DNA of 33,659 nucleotides from Deltaproteobacteria bacterium. GTDB lineage: Bacteria; Desulfobacterota; Deferrimicrobia; Deferrimicrobiales; Deferrimicrobiaceae. The DNA lies in contig JANXQJ010000013.1 in NCBI GenBank assembly GCA_025356865.1, positions 1-33,659 on the forward strand, read 5' to 3'. The notes beneath the pieces are model-generated. The model made no database searches. It was not told where the DNA came from and worked only from the letters and a program-made list of their open reading frames with translations. Shown piece by piece: positions 1-8,014 of this stretch (position 1 is the stretch's first letter; each line of letters starts with the position of its first letter). A program made the translations under genes and the position numbers.

Positions 1-781
1 CGATCCGGACGCCTTCGGCCGCGGCGTCGGCTTCGGGTACCGCTGCCAGCCGATCGAGAATCGGTGCCGGAATACGGATTCCGGGAACGTGTTCGTCGAG
101 ATATTTCGCGAATACGGCGCTTTTCAGCGGCATCACGCCGAACAGGATCGGCGCCGTCACGCCGGCGGCGAGGGCGGCGGCACCGAAGGCGCGTGCCTCG
201 TCGGCGGCGAACACCGGTTGCGTCAGGAAGAAGCGGGCGCCTGCCGCCGTTTTCCGGACGGTTTCGCGAATCTCGGCCTCGAGCGACGGGGCGGACGGAT
301 AGCACACCGCGCCGGGGAACAGCGACGTGCCGCCCGCAGGGAGCGGCTTTCCGACGTGGTCGGTTCCGGCGTTGAGGGCACAGGCCAGTTTGATCAATCC
401 CCCCGAGTTGAACTCGAAAACCCCCTTCGCCTCTTTCCAGTCGCCGAGCGAGGTCGGGTCGCCCGTGACGCAAAGGACGTTGCGCAGTCCGAGCGCATGG
501 GCGCCCAGCAGGTCCGCGTGCAGTGCGATCAGGTTCCGGTCGCGGCAGGTGAAATTGAAGATGGTCTCGATCCCCGTCCCGCGTTCGATGACCGCCGAAG
601 CCGCGATCGCGCTCATCCGCGCCTTGGCCATCGGGCTGTCGGTGACGTTGATCGCGTCGATCCGCCCGGAGAACCGTCCCAGGCGGGAGAGGGCGGGGGA
701 GAGGTCGGCCCCCTTGGGTGGATTGCACTCGAGCGTAACAGTGAATTTTTTGGCGAGAAGTTTCTGTTCGAACGTCTGCAT
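1..781 (-). CDS. metF: 5,10-methylenetetrahydrofolate reductase, MetF family (3' end outside window)
   Basis: Reading the minus strand from ATG at 781 gives 260 residues without a stop before the window edge. The protein opens MQTFEQKLLAKKFTVTLECNPPKG; Glu18 in the LECNPPKG motif matches the catalytic Glu of the family. NFTCRDRN, LCVTGDPTS and FFLTQPVF follow in the order expected of the FAD-binding TIM barrel. Stand-alone MetF proteins run about 290-300 residues, so 30-40 residues are probably missing. The enzyme reduces methylene-THF to methyl-THF for methionine synthesis or C1 metabolism. An AAAGGG ribosome site lies 10 nt before the ATG. It is divergent from citrate synthase. The sequence cannot show whether it works with a MetV-type partner. 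Confidence 0.9.
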   Translation of the reverse strand, partial: MQTFEQKLLAKKFTVTLECNPPKGADLSPALSRLGRFSGRIDAINVTDSPMAKARMSAIAASAVIERGTGIETIFNFTCRDRNLIALHADLLGAHALGLRNVLCVTGDPTSLGDWKEAKGVFEFNSGGLIKLACALNAGTDHVGKPLPAGGTSLFPGAVCYPSAPSLEAEIRETVRKTAAGARFFLTQPVFAADEARAFGAAALAAGVTAPILFGVMPLKSAVFAKYLDEHVPGIRIPAPILDRLAAVPEADAAAEGVRI

Positions 782-868
782 CCGGGCGGCGCCCTTTCGG
801 CCAAGTTCTAGGTAAGCCGTTAATCCTACAAAGGAAAACGTTCCAAGTCAAACGCCATTTCTTCGGGC

Positions 869-898
869 TTGACGACCGTAAAACTTTCTTGCTATAAG
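869..898 (+). promoter_or_regulatory. sigma70-type promoter of citrate synthase
   Basis: TTGACG at 869-874 and TATAAG at 893-898 are separated by 18 nt. Transcription would start near 905, giving a leader of about 115 nt before the gltA ATG at 1021. The match to the consensus is good and it is the best promoter in the 782-1020 gap. Confidence 0.6.
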
Positions 899-905
899 AA
901 TCATC

Positions 906-919
906 ACGGTGTATACCGT
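906..919. promoter_or_regulatory. palindrome at the gltA transcription start, possible operator
   Basis: ACGGTGTATACCGT is a 14-bp palindrome with one mismatched central pair, directly downstream of the predicted -10 box and overlapping the expected transcription start. That is a typical repressor position. Which regulator would bind is not evident from the sequence. Confidence 0.4.
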
Positions 920-1020
920 ATGCAATCCACGCATTCGAATCAAACGGGATTTTGTCACGAATCACGCGCTGTCGTATTCACCAATACATCCCACAGGGAT
1001 GAAAAGGGGGTATCAAAAGT

Positions 1021-2349
1021 ATGGGCCTGAAGGAAACGTTGTCGCAGAAGATCATGGATTTCCGTCCCCGCACTCAGAAACTCGTCAAGGAATTCGGCAA
1101 GATCAAGATCGACGAGGTGACAATCGACCAGTGCATCGGCGGCGCGCGCGACATCCGCAGCCTGGTGACCGACATCTCCTACCTCGATCCTCAGGAAGGC
1201 ATCCGCTTCCGCGGCAAGACCATTCCCGAGACTTTCGATGCGCTACCCAAGGCGGCCGGTTCAAACTACCCGACCGTCGAATCGTTCTGGTACTTCCTGC
1301 TGACGGGCGACGTCCCGACGCAGGCCCAGACCGATGAAGTCGTTGCCGAGTTCAAGACGCGCCAGGTCGTTCCCGAGTACGTGTTCAAGGCCGTCCGCGC
1401 CATGCCTGCCGACAGCCATCCGATGGTGATGCTCTCCGCCGGCCTCCTGCTCATGCAGAAAGACTCCAAGTTCGCCGGCTTCTACAACTCCGGCAAGTTC
1501 AACAAGAACACCGCATGGGAATACGTCTATGAAGACGCCACCGATATCGTCGCACGGCTCCCCATCCTCTCGGCCTTCATCTACAACCTGAAATACCGCG
1601 GCGACAAGCAGATCGCGATCGACCCGTCGCTCGACATGGGCGCCAACTTCGCCCACATGATCGGCCAGAGCGAGACCTACAAGGACGTGGCCCGGATGTA
1701 CTTCATCCTCCACTCCGACCACGAGTCCGGCAACGTCTCCGCCCACACGACCCACCTGGTCCACTCGGCGCTTTCCGATCCCTACTACGCCTACTCGGCC
1801 GGCCTCAACGGCCTCGCGGGCCCGCTCCACGGCCTGGCCAACCAGGAAGTGCTCGACTGGACCATCAAGTTCCAGGAAGAATACTGCGCGGGCGTCGAGC
1901 CCACGAAGGAACTCATCACGAAGGCGCTGTGGGACACCCTCAACAAGGGCCAGGTCATCCCGGGCTACGGTCACGCCGTCCTCCGCAAGACCGACCCCCG
2001 CTACATGGCGCAGCGCGAATTCTGCATCGCCACCCCGGGCCTCAACGAAGACCCGCTGTTCAAGCTGGTCGCCATGATCTTCGAAGTCGCCCCGGGCGTC
2101 CTCACCGAGCACGGCAAGACCAAGAACCCGTGGCCGAACGTCGACGCGCAGTCGGGCGTCATCCAGTACTACTACGGCCTCAAGGAATATGCCTTCTACA
2201 CCGTTCTGTTCGGCATCGGTCGCGCGCTGGGCTGCATGGCCAACATCACGTGGGACCGCGGCCTCGGCTACGCGCTCGAGCGTCCGAAGTCCGTAACCAC
2301 CGCGATGCTCGAGAAGTGGGCTGCCGAAGGCGGCCGCAACCTGGCGTAA
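1021..2349 (+). CDS. gltA: citrate synthase, eukaryote-like type
   Basis: This 442-residue protein condenses oxaloacetate with acetyl-CoA in the TCA cycle. Catalytic His270 (GPLHGLANQ), His318 (GYGHAVLR) and Asp375 (PNVDAQSG) are present. Long stretches such as HSDHESGNVSAHTTHLVHS, AVLRKTDPRY and KNPWPNVDA are nearly those of mitochondrial citrate synthase rather than the hexameric enterobacterial type. A eukaryote-like citrate synthase is established for Geobacteraceae. AAGGGGG at 1004-1010 supports the ATG at 1021. The gene has its own promoter and terminator and appears monocistronic. Confidence 0.97.
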   Translation: MGLKETLSQKIMDFRPRTQKLVKEFGKIKIDEVTIDQCIGGARDIRSLVTDISYLDPQEGIRFRGKTIPETFDALPKAAGSNYPTVESFWYFLLTGDVPTQAQTDEVVAEFKTRQVVPEYVFKAVRAMPADSHPMVMLSAGLLLMQKDSKFAGFYNSGKFNKNTAWEYVYEDATDIVARLPILSAFIYNLKYRGDKQIAIDPSLDMGANFAHMIGQSETYKDVARMYFILHSDHESGNVSAHTTHLVHSALSDPYYAYSAGLNGLAGPLHGLANQEVLDWTIKFQEEYCAGVEPTKELITKALWDTLNKGQVIPGYGHAVLRKTDPRYMAQREFCIATPGLNEDPLFKLVAMIFEVAPGVLTEHGKTKNPWPNVDAQSGVIQYYYGLKEYAFYTVLFGIGRALGCMANITWDRGLGYALERPKSVTTAMLEKWAAEGGRNLA

Positions 2350-2385
2350 GCCGGCAAGCGACTTCTCGCAAGATCGTTTTGATCG

Positions 2386-2419
2386 AAGCCGGGGGCGGGC
2401 AACCGCTCCCGGCTTTTTT
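2386..2419 (+). terminator. intrinsic terminator after gltA
   Basis: A 13-bp stem (AAGCCGGGGGCGG pairing with CCGCTCCCGGCTT, one G-U pair) closes a four-base GCAA loop and runs into a T tract. It lies 36 nt after the gltA stop and just before the convergent regulator gene. Confidence 0.85.
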
Positions 2420-2459
2420 GCGTCCAAGGGGAGCGAGAATCCGTCCGGTAATTTGCGGA

Positions 2460-2870
2460 TCAGTTTGCGGATGCGGAGGGGGCGCAAGCGGCGCAGGCGC
2501 CGATGACGTGCAGTTCGAGCTCGCTGACCGATGAGACGAACTCGCTTCGTTCCCAGCCGAAATCGTTGAACGAGTCGGGTAGCGGGATATCGTGGATCGC
2601 GTTGCAATGCCCGCAATGGAAGTGGCCGTGCGGCGGGATCGCCGCCTCGAAACGGGAGCCGGCGTCGTCGTTGGCGCGAATCTCCTTGACCATCTTCTGC
2701 TCGCGCAGGAAGCCGAGGTTCCGGTAGACGGTACCGAGACTGATGTTGGGCAGCGCCTTCCGGGCCTCGCGGTAAATCAGTTCGGCGGACGGGTGCGACC
2801 GCGTCTGCCTAAGAATCTCGAGGATGATCGCCCGTTGACGGGTATTTCTTGATTTTTTCAATGCTTGCAT
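2460..2870 (-). CDS. Fur/PerR-family metal-dependent transcriptional repressor
   Basis: The protein has the N-terminal winged helix of the family (RNTRQRAIILEIL, then SAELIYREARKALPNISLGTVYRNL). The dimerisation half carries HGHFHCGHC (first CxxC) and a second CxxC near the end (GACAAC), the structural zinc site. The length of about 136 residues is normal. An upstream ATG at 2888 is open, but it lies inside the predicted -10 box, so the start must be downstream: ATG at 2870, or TTG at 2861, which has GGAG 9 nt upstream. It is divergent from the tol operon. PerR-like peroxide sensing is plausible, but Fur or Zur function cannot be excluded. Confidence 0.88.
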   Translation of the reverse strand: MQALKKSRNTRQRAIILEILRQTRSHPSAELIYREARKALPNISLGTVYRNLGFLREQKMVKEIRANDDAGSRFEAAIPPHGHFHCGHCNAIHDIPLPDSFNDFGWERSEFVSSVSELELHVIGACAACAPSASAN

Positions 2871-2881
2871 CTCCGTGACCG

Positions 2882-2913
2882 TAATCATAATTAAAAGTGC
2901 CGATTCCTGTCAA
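2882..2913 (-). promoter_or_regulatory. promoter of the Fur-family gene with overlapping Fur/PerR-type operator
   Basis: On the minus strand, TTGACA (2913-2908) and TATGAT (2889-2884) are spaced by 18 nt, a strong sigma70 match. The -10 box lies within the AT-rich palindrome 2882-2893 (minus strand TAATTATGATTA), which resembles Fur/PerR boxes. The layout implies autorepression and a leader of only a few nucleotides. Confidence 0.55.
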
Positions 2914-2956
2914 GAAAACCATGACCGTCAGAGTTCATGCAAAAAAACGATCCCCA

Positions 2957-2985
2957 TTGATTCCGTCACGGGAATCGGTTATACA
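2957..2985 (+). promoter_or_regulatory. sigma70-type promoter of the tol-pal operon
   Basis: TTGATT (2957-2962) and TATACA (2980-2985) have a 17-nt spacer. The spacer holds a perfect 6-bp inverted repeat, GATTCC/GGAATC (2959-2964 and 2971-2976), a possible operator. Expected transcription start is near 2992, about 30 nt before tolQ. This rules out the longer open frame beginning at 2897 as the tolQ start. Confidence 0.6.
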
Positions 2986-3022
2986 GGAGTGTTACTACCG
3001 ACTTGGGGAGGTTTCTCGACTG

Positions 3023-3742
3023 ATGGTTTCCTTCACCTTGGCCGCGGCGGCGATGCCCGTCACGACGGCCGGAATGTTCGACACCGAAGTGTTCAAACAC
3101 GTTTTGCTCGCGGGTCCGATCGTCAAGCTCATCCTGGTGATGCTTGTGCTCTCGTCGGTCATCTCATGGGCGATCATCTTCATGAAATTCAAGCTGTTCA
3201 AGGGAATCGAGAACAGCCAGGCGACCTTCCGCAAGGCGTTCGCCGAATCCAAGATGTCCGCCATCTACGAGCAGATCGACACGTTCGACCGCACCCCGAT
3301 GAGCGAGGTGTTTCGCCGCGGCTACGTCGAACTGACCCGCATCCAGCGCGGGCGGACCGAGCCGGGGGCTCCTTTCCCGGTCGAGAACATCACGCGGTCC
3401 ATGCGCATCGCCAGCAACGAAGAGATCGAGCAGATGGAAAGTTACCTGCCCTACCTCGCCACCGTCGGCAGTGCCTCGCCGTTCATCGGCCTCTTCGGAA
3501 CCGTCTGGGGGATCATGAACGCCTTCACCGGGATCGCCGCCAGCGGCAACGCCACGCTCTCCACCGTCGCCCCCGGCATCGCCGAAGCGCTCGTCGCCAC
3601 CGCCGCGGGCCTTGCAGCCGCCATCCCGTCGGTCATGGCCTACAACTACTTCGTCAACCGCGTCCGCCTGATCGCGACGACCCTCGACGGCATGACCGCC
3701 GATTTCGTCAACCTGATCGAACGCAAGATCGACAGGAACTGA
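3023..3742 (+). CDS. tolQ: TolQ, inner-membrane proton channel subunit of Tol-Pal
   Basis: This 239-residue protein of the MotA/TolQ/ExbB family has three hydrophobic segments: about residues 30-50 (GPIVKLILVMLVLSSVIS), 145-170 and 180-205. The central signature ATVGSASPFIGLFGTVWGIM is present. TolQ and TolR form the proton-driven motor that energises TolA for outer-membrane constriction at division. The start at 3023 is supported by GGGGAGG at 3005-3011 and by the promoter at 2957-2985, which lies inside the longer open frame. tolR follows after 4 nt. Confidence 0.93.
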   Translation: MVSFTLAAAAMPVTTAGMFDTEVFKHVLLAGPIVKLILVMLVLSSVISWAIIFMKFKLFKGIENSQATFRKAFAESKMSAIYEQIDTFDRTPMSEVFRRGYVELTRIQRGRTEPGAPFPVENITRSMRIASNEEIEQMESYLPYLATVGSASPFIGLFGTVWGIMNAFTGIAASGNATLSTVAPGIAEALVATAAGLAAAIPSVMAYNYFVNRVRLIATTLDGMTADFVNLIERKIDRN

Positions 3743-3746
3743 CGCC

Positions 3747-4175
3747 ATGGGAATGGGTGGAGGAGGAGGCGACGACCACCGCCGTGTCCCGCGGGTGATG
3801 TCCGAGATCAACGTGACGCCGCTCGTCGACGTCATGCTGGTCCTGCTCATCATCTTCATGGTCACGGCCCCCATGCTGACGCAGGGGGTCGATGTCAACC
3901 TGCCGCAGGCCAACGCCAAGGCGCTTCACGCAGAAGAAGAACGGCTGGTCGTCACGGTCGACGCCAACAGCCGTATCTTCGTAGGCAAGCAGGGGGTCGA
4001 GTTCAACCGTCTCAGCCCCCTGTTGAAGGAAGTCGTTTCCAGGCGCATCGATCGACAGGTCTATTTCCGGGCCGATCGCACCGTGCCGTACGGCTTCGTG
4101 GTCAAGGTGATCGCCGAAGTCCGGAATTCCGGGATCGAAAAGCTCGGCATGGTCACAGAACCGCTTGAGCGGTAG
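3747..4175 (+). CDS. tolR: TolR, ExbD-family motor subunit of Tol-Pal
   Basis: The 142-residue protein has a short Gly-rich N-terminus, MSEINVTPLVD, and one transmembrane helix (VMLVLLIIFMVTAPML). Asp28 at the helix entry is the conserved proton-carrying residue of ExbD/TolR. The periplasmic domain follows and includes VYFRADRTVPYGFVVKVI. Its position between tolQ and tolA fits TolR better than ExbD. Confidence 0.93.
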   Translation: MGMGGGGGDDHRRVPRVMSEINVTPLVDVMLVLLIIFMVTAPMLTQGVDVNLPQANAKALHAEEERLVVTVDANSRIFVGKQGVEFNRLSPLLKEVVSRRIDRQVYFRADRTVPYGFVVKVIAEVRNSGIEKLGMVTEPLER

Positions 4176-4203
4176 GACGCGGCCGGGCGCAAGGGGACGG
4201 GTG

Positions 4204-5040
4204 GTGCATACTCCCGTTTTTCGTCCCTTCCGCGAGCAGCAGCTCGGGTTCATGGTGGTGTTGTCGCTCGGGGTGCATTTTGCGTTGGTCGGGCTGGGGG
4301 TCGCCTACATGAAATGGGGCACGCCTCCGCTCCTCAACCTGACCCCGGTCACGACGGTCGACCTCGTGGGGTTCGCGGCGGCGCCGGCCCCTGCCGAACC
4401 GGCCCCCTCGAAGCCCGTCGAAAAGCCGCAGGCCAGGAAGCCCTCCCCGAAGACGAAAGAGCCGGCCCACAAGAAAGAAGCCCCGCCCGCCCGCCCGGGC
4501 GCCATGCCGATGCACGACGCGAAGCCGGATTCACGCGAAGTCCTCTCCGCCGTCGATGCGATGCGTGCCCGCAAGGCGGCCGAAACGAACGCCGGCAAGG
4601 CCATCGAGGAAAAGCGGGCCCAGCAGGAACTGGCCGACAGGCTCAAGAACCTGCGCGACCGCGCCGCGCGCCAGGTCAACCTGTCTTTGGTGGGCCCCGT
4701 CACGGGCGGTGCGCCGCCCTCCGGCCGGCTTCCCGACGCCAAGCCCGAAGAACTCGAATATGCCCGTGCGCTCCACACGAGGGTCCACGACAACTGGACG
4801 CAGCCGGTCGGAAGCGCCAAGGCGCTGGTGGCCGTGTTCCTCGTCAAGATCCAGCGGGACGGTTACGTGCCGGCATCCGGGGTCAAGATCTATCGCACGT
4901 CCGGCAACGATTATTTCGACAAGTCGGTCGAACGGGCGATCATGAAGGCGAGCCCGCTTCCCATCCCGCCCGACCAGTTGCGGGGCGGCGAAACATATTT
5001 CGAGGTGTTGTTCAACTTCTACGGTTCCGGAGGCGTCTGA
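4204..5040 (+). CDS. tolA: TolA-like energy transducer with TonB/TolA C-terminal domain
   Basis: The protein has one N-terminal transmembrane helix (FMVVLSLGVHFALVGLGVAY). A Pro/Lys/Ala-rich linker and a charged helical stretch follow (about residues 55-165). The C-terminal domain starts around LEYARALHTRVHDNW and contains SGNDYFDKSVERAI and a terminal YFEVLFNFYG strand, as in TolA/TonB C-domains. It should span the periplasm and link the TolQR motor to TolB and Pal. The start is GTG at 4204 (or GTG 4201), just after AAGGGGA at 4191-4197; a TTG at 4165 is also open but has no such site. Length is about 278 residues. Confidence 0.88.
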   Translation: MHTPVFRPFREQQLGFMVVLSLGVHFALVGLGVAYMKWGTPPLLNLTPVTTVDLVGFAAAPAPAEPAPSKPVEKPQARKPSPKTKEPAHKKEAPPARPGAMPMHDAKPDSREVLSAVDAMRARKAAETNAGKAIEEKRAQQELADRLKNLRDRAARQVNLSLVGPVTGGAPPSGRLPDAKPEELEYARALHTRVHDNWTQPVGSAKALVAVFLVKIQRDGYVPASGVKIYRTSGNDYFDKSVERAIMKASPLPIPPDQLRGGETYFEVLFNFYGSGGV

Positions 5041-5057
5041 GTGAAAGGGAACACCCA

Positions 5058-6380
5058 ATGAAGCTCCGTCTGGCCGCCGCACTGGCGGTGTCGCTGCTCA
5101 TGACGTTGTGCCCGGCTCCTGCCCGGGCGATTCTCTCCATCGACATCAACGCGTCGGGCAGTCGCCGGATGCCTGTCGCCCTGCCTGCGTTCGTGGTCGT
5201 CTCGGGCGATCCGGCGCTCGGCAAGGTGCTGCCCAAGCTCATCGCCAACGACCTCGCCATGACCGCCATCTTCGACGTCATCGGTTCCGAGGCCTATCTC
5301 GAGCGGGTGCTCCCGATCCACTTCGAGCGGGGCGGCGCTCCGCTGGCGTTTTCCTCCTGGAAACTGGTCGGGGCCGAGGCGATCGTCATCGGGAAGGCCG
5401 AAGTGCGGGGCGACCAGGTCACGCTCGAGATGCGGCTCTACGACGCGACGCTGGGCACGCTGATGATCGGGAAACGGTATTCCGGCCCGTTGCGTCGCGT
5501 CCGGATGATGGCGCACAAGTTCACAAACGAGATTCTCAACGCCTTCACCGGGGTCCGGGGCGTGTTCGATACCGACATCGCGTTCACGGCCCATCCGGGC
5601 CGGGGCAGCGGCGACAAGGGCAAAGAGGTCTTCCTCATCGGCATCGACGGCGACGACCTGCGCAAGGTCACCGACAACAAGAGCTTCAACCTCTTTCCCC
5701 GCTGGGCTCCCGACGGGCAGCGACTGGCATTCACTTCCTACCGGACGGGGCTCCCCCTGATCTACGTTCGCAACCTGCAGGACGGCAAGGAAATGATGGC
5801 CGTCAAGTTCGGCAGTTCCAAGACGCCGGGCTGTTTTTCCCCTTCGGGCGATGTCCTCTATTTCTCGGCCAGCGCCTCGGGCGATTCCGAGATATATGCC
5901 ATGACGCTTTCGACCGGGAACATGACCAAGGAAGTGGGCGGCGCCGGCATCGACGTTTCCCCCTCGGTTTCCCCCGACGGCAAGCGGATGGCCTTCGTCT
6001 CCGACCGGGGCGGTTCCCCGCAGGTCTATGTCAAGGAGGTCGGCGGAAGCGTCGAGACCCGCATTTCCCACGCCGGGTCCTACTCGACTTCTCCCTCGTG
6101 GTCGCCCCAGGGAGACGTTATCGCCTACACCTCGCTCAGCGGCGGAAGGTACTCGATCTACACGGTCAAGCCCGACGGTTCGGACCAGAGATTGCTGGCA
6201 TCCGGCAGCGGCGATTGCCTCGATCCATGCTTTTCTCCCGACGGGCGCTACGTGGTTTACAGTTTTCAGAAAAAAGACTACTCTGAGTTGAAAATCATCT
6301 CGCTGGATGGCCGTTTCGACCGCAAACTGTTCTCCGGCCTTTCGGGAATCGGCTCACCTTCCTGGTCACCAAGACGCTAA
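5058..6380 (+). CDS. tolB: TolB, periplasmic beta-propeller of Tol-Pal
   Basis: This 440-residue protein has a signal peptide ending ARA at residue 24, a mixed N-domain to about residue 150, then six WD/TolB-like blades. Each blade carries an SPDG-type motif: RWAPDG, CFSPSG, SVSPDG, SWSPQG, CFSPDG and a closing SWSPRR. TolB binds Pal and is released by TolA. It starts 17 nt after tolA, with an AAAGGGA ribosome site. Confidence 0.95.
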   Translation: MKLRLAAALAVSLLMTLCPAPARAILSIDINASGSRRMPVALPAFVVVSGDPALGKVLPKLIANDLAMTAIFDVIGSEAYLERVLPIHFERGGAPLAFSSWKLVGAEAIVIGKAEVRGDQVTLEMRLYDATLGTLMIGKRYSGPLRRVRMMAHKFTNEILNAFTGVRGVFDTDIAFTAHPGRGSGDKGKEVFLIGIDGDDLRKVTDNKSFNLFPRWAPDGQRLAFTSYRTGLPLIYVRNLQDGKEMMAVKFGSSKTPGCFSPSGDVLYFSASASGDSEIYAMTLSTGNMTKEVGGAGIDVSPSVSPDGKRMAFVSDRGGSPQVYVKEVGGSVETRISHAGSYSTSPSWSPQGDVIAYTSLSGGRYSIYTVKPDGSDQRLLASGSGDCLDPCFSPDGRYVVYSFQKKDYSELKIISLDGRFDRKLFSGLSGIGSPSWSPRR

Positions 6381-6420
6381 TCGATATATGAGCACACAAT
6401 CTCGCACGGAGGGTCACGTC

Positions 6421-7080
6421 ATGAGAAACAATTGGGTCATCCTGCTGCTTGTGATGCTGCTAGCCGCATCCGCCGGCTGCACATCCAAGAAGCAGACCGT
6501 CCGGGGCGGCGACGGCGAGGCCGGTGTCGGCACCGCGGGCGGTCAGGGCGGCGTCTCCGGTCAGGCGGGCGGTGCCGCCGGCGAGGGCGGGATTTCGACC
6601 GAGTCGGTTTCGGGCGAGAAGGGCACGATCCCCGCGGGCAAGGGCGGCAACGGCGGGCAGGGCACCGGTACCGGCGGAAGCGCCGGCGGCGGATCGATGA
6701 CTACGGCCGAAGAACGCCTGGCCGGTATCGGCACCACCAAGGAAATGCCGTCTCCATTCCAGGATATCCATTTCGACTTCGACCAGTCGTCGGTTCGCGA
6801 CGATGCCAAGCCCATCCTCTCCGGCATCGCGGCCTATATCGCAAAAAATTCGGTCAAGCAGCTGATCATCGAAGGGCACTGCGATTCGCGGGGCACCGCC
6901 GAATACAACATGGCGCTGGGCGAACGGCGCGCCGAAGCCGCCCGGAAATACCTCGCCGCGCTCGGCGTCAAGGGCGGCGTCCTCACGACGGTTTCCTACG
7001 GCAAGGAAAAGCCGTTCACGCAGGGCGAAACCGAAGACGCCTGGGCAATGAACCGCCGCGGCCACTTCCTGGTCAGGTAA
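6421..7080 (+). CDS. pal: Pal, peptidoglycan-associated lipoprotein with glycine-rich linker
   Basis: The 219-residue protein has a lipoprotein-type signal sequence with Cys20 in SAGC. Residues about 29-98 form a Gly/Ala/Ser/Thr-rich low-complexity linker. The C-terminal OmpA-like domain begins at DIHFDFDQSSV and contains EGHCDSRGTAEYN and MNRRGHF, with the Asp and Arg that bind diaminopimelate. It anchors the outer membrane to peptidoglycan and binds TolB. GGAGGG at 6408-6413, 7 nt before ATG 6421, fixes the start. The linker is unusually long and Gly-rich for Pal. Confidence 0.95.
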   Translation: MRNNWVILLLVMLLAASAGCTSKKQTVRGGDGEAGVGTAGGQGGVSGQAGGAAGEGGISTESVSGEKGTIPAGKGGNGGQGTGTGGSAGGGSMTTAEERLAGIGTTKEMPSPFQDIHFDFDQSSVRDDAKPILSGIAAYIAKNSVKQLIIEGHCDSRGTAEYNMALGERRAEAARKYLAALGVKGGVLTTVSYGKEKPFTQGETEDAWAMNRRGHFLVR

Positions 7081-7095
7081 GGGGCGACATACCCC

Positions 7096-8001
7096 ATGGA
7101 TACGCTCCGGAAACTGGTCGCGGTCCTTTGTCTCGCAGGCTTGTCGGCGGCGGGCGGTTGCGCGGTCGCCGACACGGGGTCGTTCGTGCGCCTGCAGGAA
7201 GAGCTCGAAGGGCTCAAGCAGGAGGTGGCTGCCGCGAAACGCGCGGCCGGGGCCGGGGCCGGGGCTGCTCCTGCGGCGGTTGTCGCCGAGCCCGTTCCGT
7301 TGAAGGCCTCTCCCGACGAGATCCTGGCGCTCCGGGCGGATCTCGCCAACATGTCCAACACGCTTGACGGCGTCAAGACCGAGTTGCGCGTCGCCGGCAC
7401 CCGCATCGACGAAAACAAGGTCGAAACCCGCAAGGAGATCAGCCGGCTCAACGCCAAGACCGACGAAGGCGCCATCGCGGCCCAGGAATTCAAGTCGAGG
7501 CAGGTAAAACTCGACGAGGTCGACCGGCGTCTGTCTTCGCTCGAAGAGCGGCTCGAGAAGGCGCTTCCGGCAGCGGGCCGAGGCGCATCGGCCGCCTCCG
7601 CCCAAACCGCGCCCACGCAGGAATGGAAGAGCCCCGAAGACATGTACGACTACGCCCTCGGCACCCTCAAGGGGGGCGAGGCGGGTCGGGCGCGCTCCGT
7701 GTTCGAGGCGTTCCTTGCGAAATATCCGGGGCACAAGCTTTCGCCCAACGTCTACTACTGGCGGGCCGAAAGTTTCTACGTCGACAAGGATCACGAAAAC
7801 GCGATCATCGGTTTCCAGGACGTGATCGACAAATTCCCGGCTTCCGACAAGGCGCCCGACGCGATGTTCAAGCAGGGGCTTTCCTTCCTGGCGCTCAACG
7901 ACAAGAAGAATGCAAAGACGCTCTTCGACCTGCTCCTCTCGAAGCACCCGAAATCGCCCGCCGCCGAGAAGGCGAAACAGAAACTGACCGAGATCAAATG
8001 A
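7096..8001 (+). CDS. cpoB: CpoB/YbgF, Tol-Pal accessory TPR protein
   Basis: This 301-residue periplasmic protein has an N-terminal export signal; AVA before Asp27 could be a signal-peptidase site, while Cys22 in AGGC is a weak lipobox alternative. A coiled-coil trimerisation region follows (about residues 30-165). The C-terminal TPR repeats run from about residue 178 (DMYDYALGTLKGGEAGRARSVF, then VYYWRAESFYVDKDHENAIIGF, then AMFKQGLSFLALNDKKNAKTLF). CpoB couples outer-membrane constriction to septal peptidoglycan synthesis. It completes tolQRAB-pal-cpoB. Confidence 0.93.
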   Translation: MDTLRKLVAVLCLAGLSAAGGCAVADTGSFVRLQEELEGLKQEVAAAKRAAGAGAGAAPAAVVAEPVPLKASPDEILALRADLANMSNTLDGVKTELRVAGTRIDENKVETRKEISRLNAKTDEGAIAAQEFKSRQVKLDEVDRRLSSLEERLEKALPAAGRGASAASAQTAPTQEWKSPEDMYDYALGTLKGGEAGRARSVFEAFLAKYPGHKLSPNVYYWRAESFYVDKDHENAIIGFQDVIDKFPASDKAPDAMFKQGLSFLALNDKKNAKTLFDLLLSKHPKSPAAEKAKQKLTEIK

Positions 8002-8014
8002 CCCTGGAGGCCGG

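Noticed and set aside
89-811. Plus-strand ORFs at the left edge
   Set aside because: The minus strand encodes a clear MetF protein over the same bases; the plus frames lack domains.
1261-2616. Long minus-strand ORF (451 codons) under citrate synthase
   Set aside because: It is a shadow of the GC-rich codon pattern of gltA; its translation is Arg/Gly/Val-rich without motifs and it spans the gltA terminator.
2897-3022. N-terminal extension of TolQ from ATG 2897
   Set aside because: It would place the start upstream of the promoter at 2957-2985. The shorter start at 3023 has a GGGGAGG site and gives the normal TolQ length.
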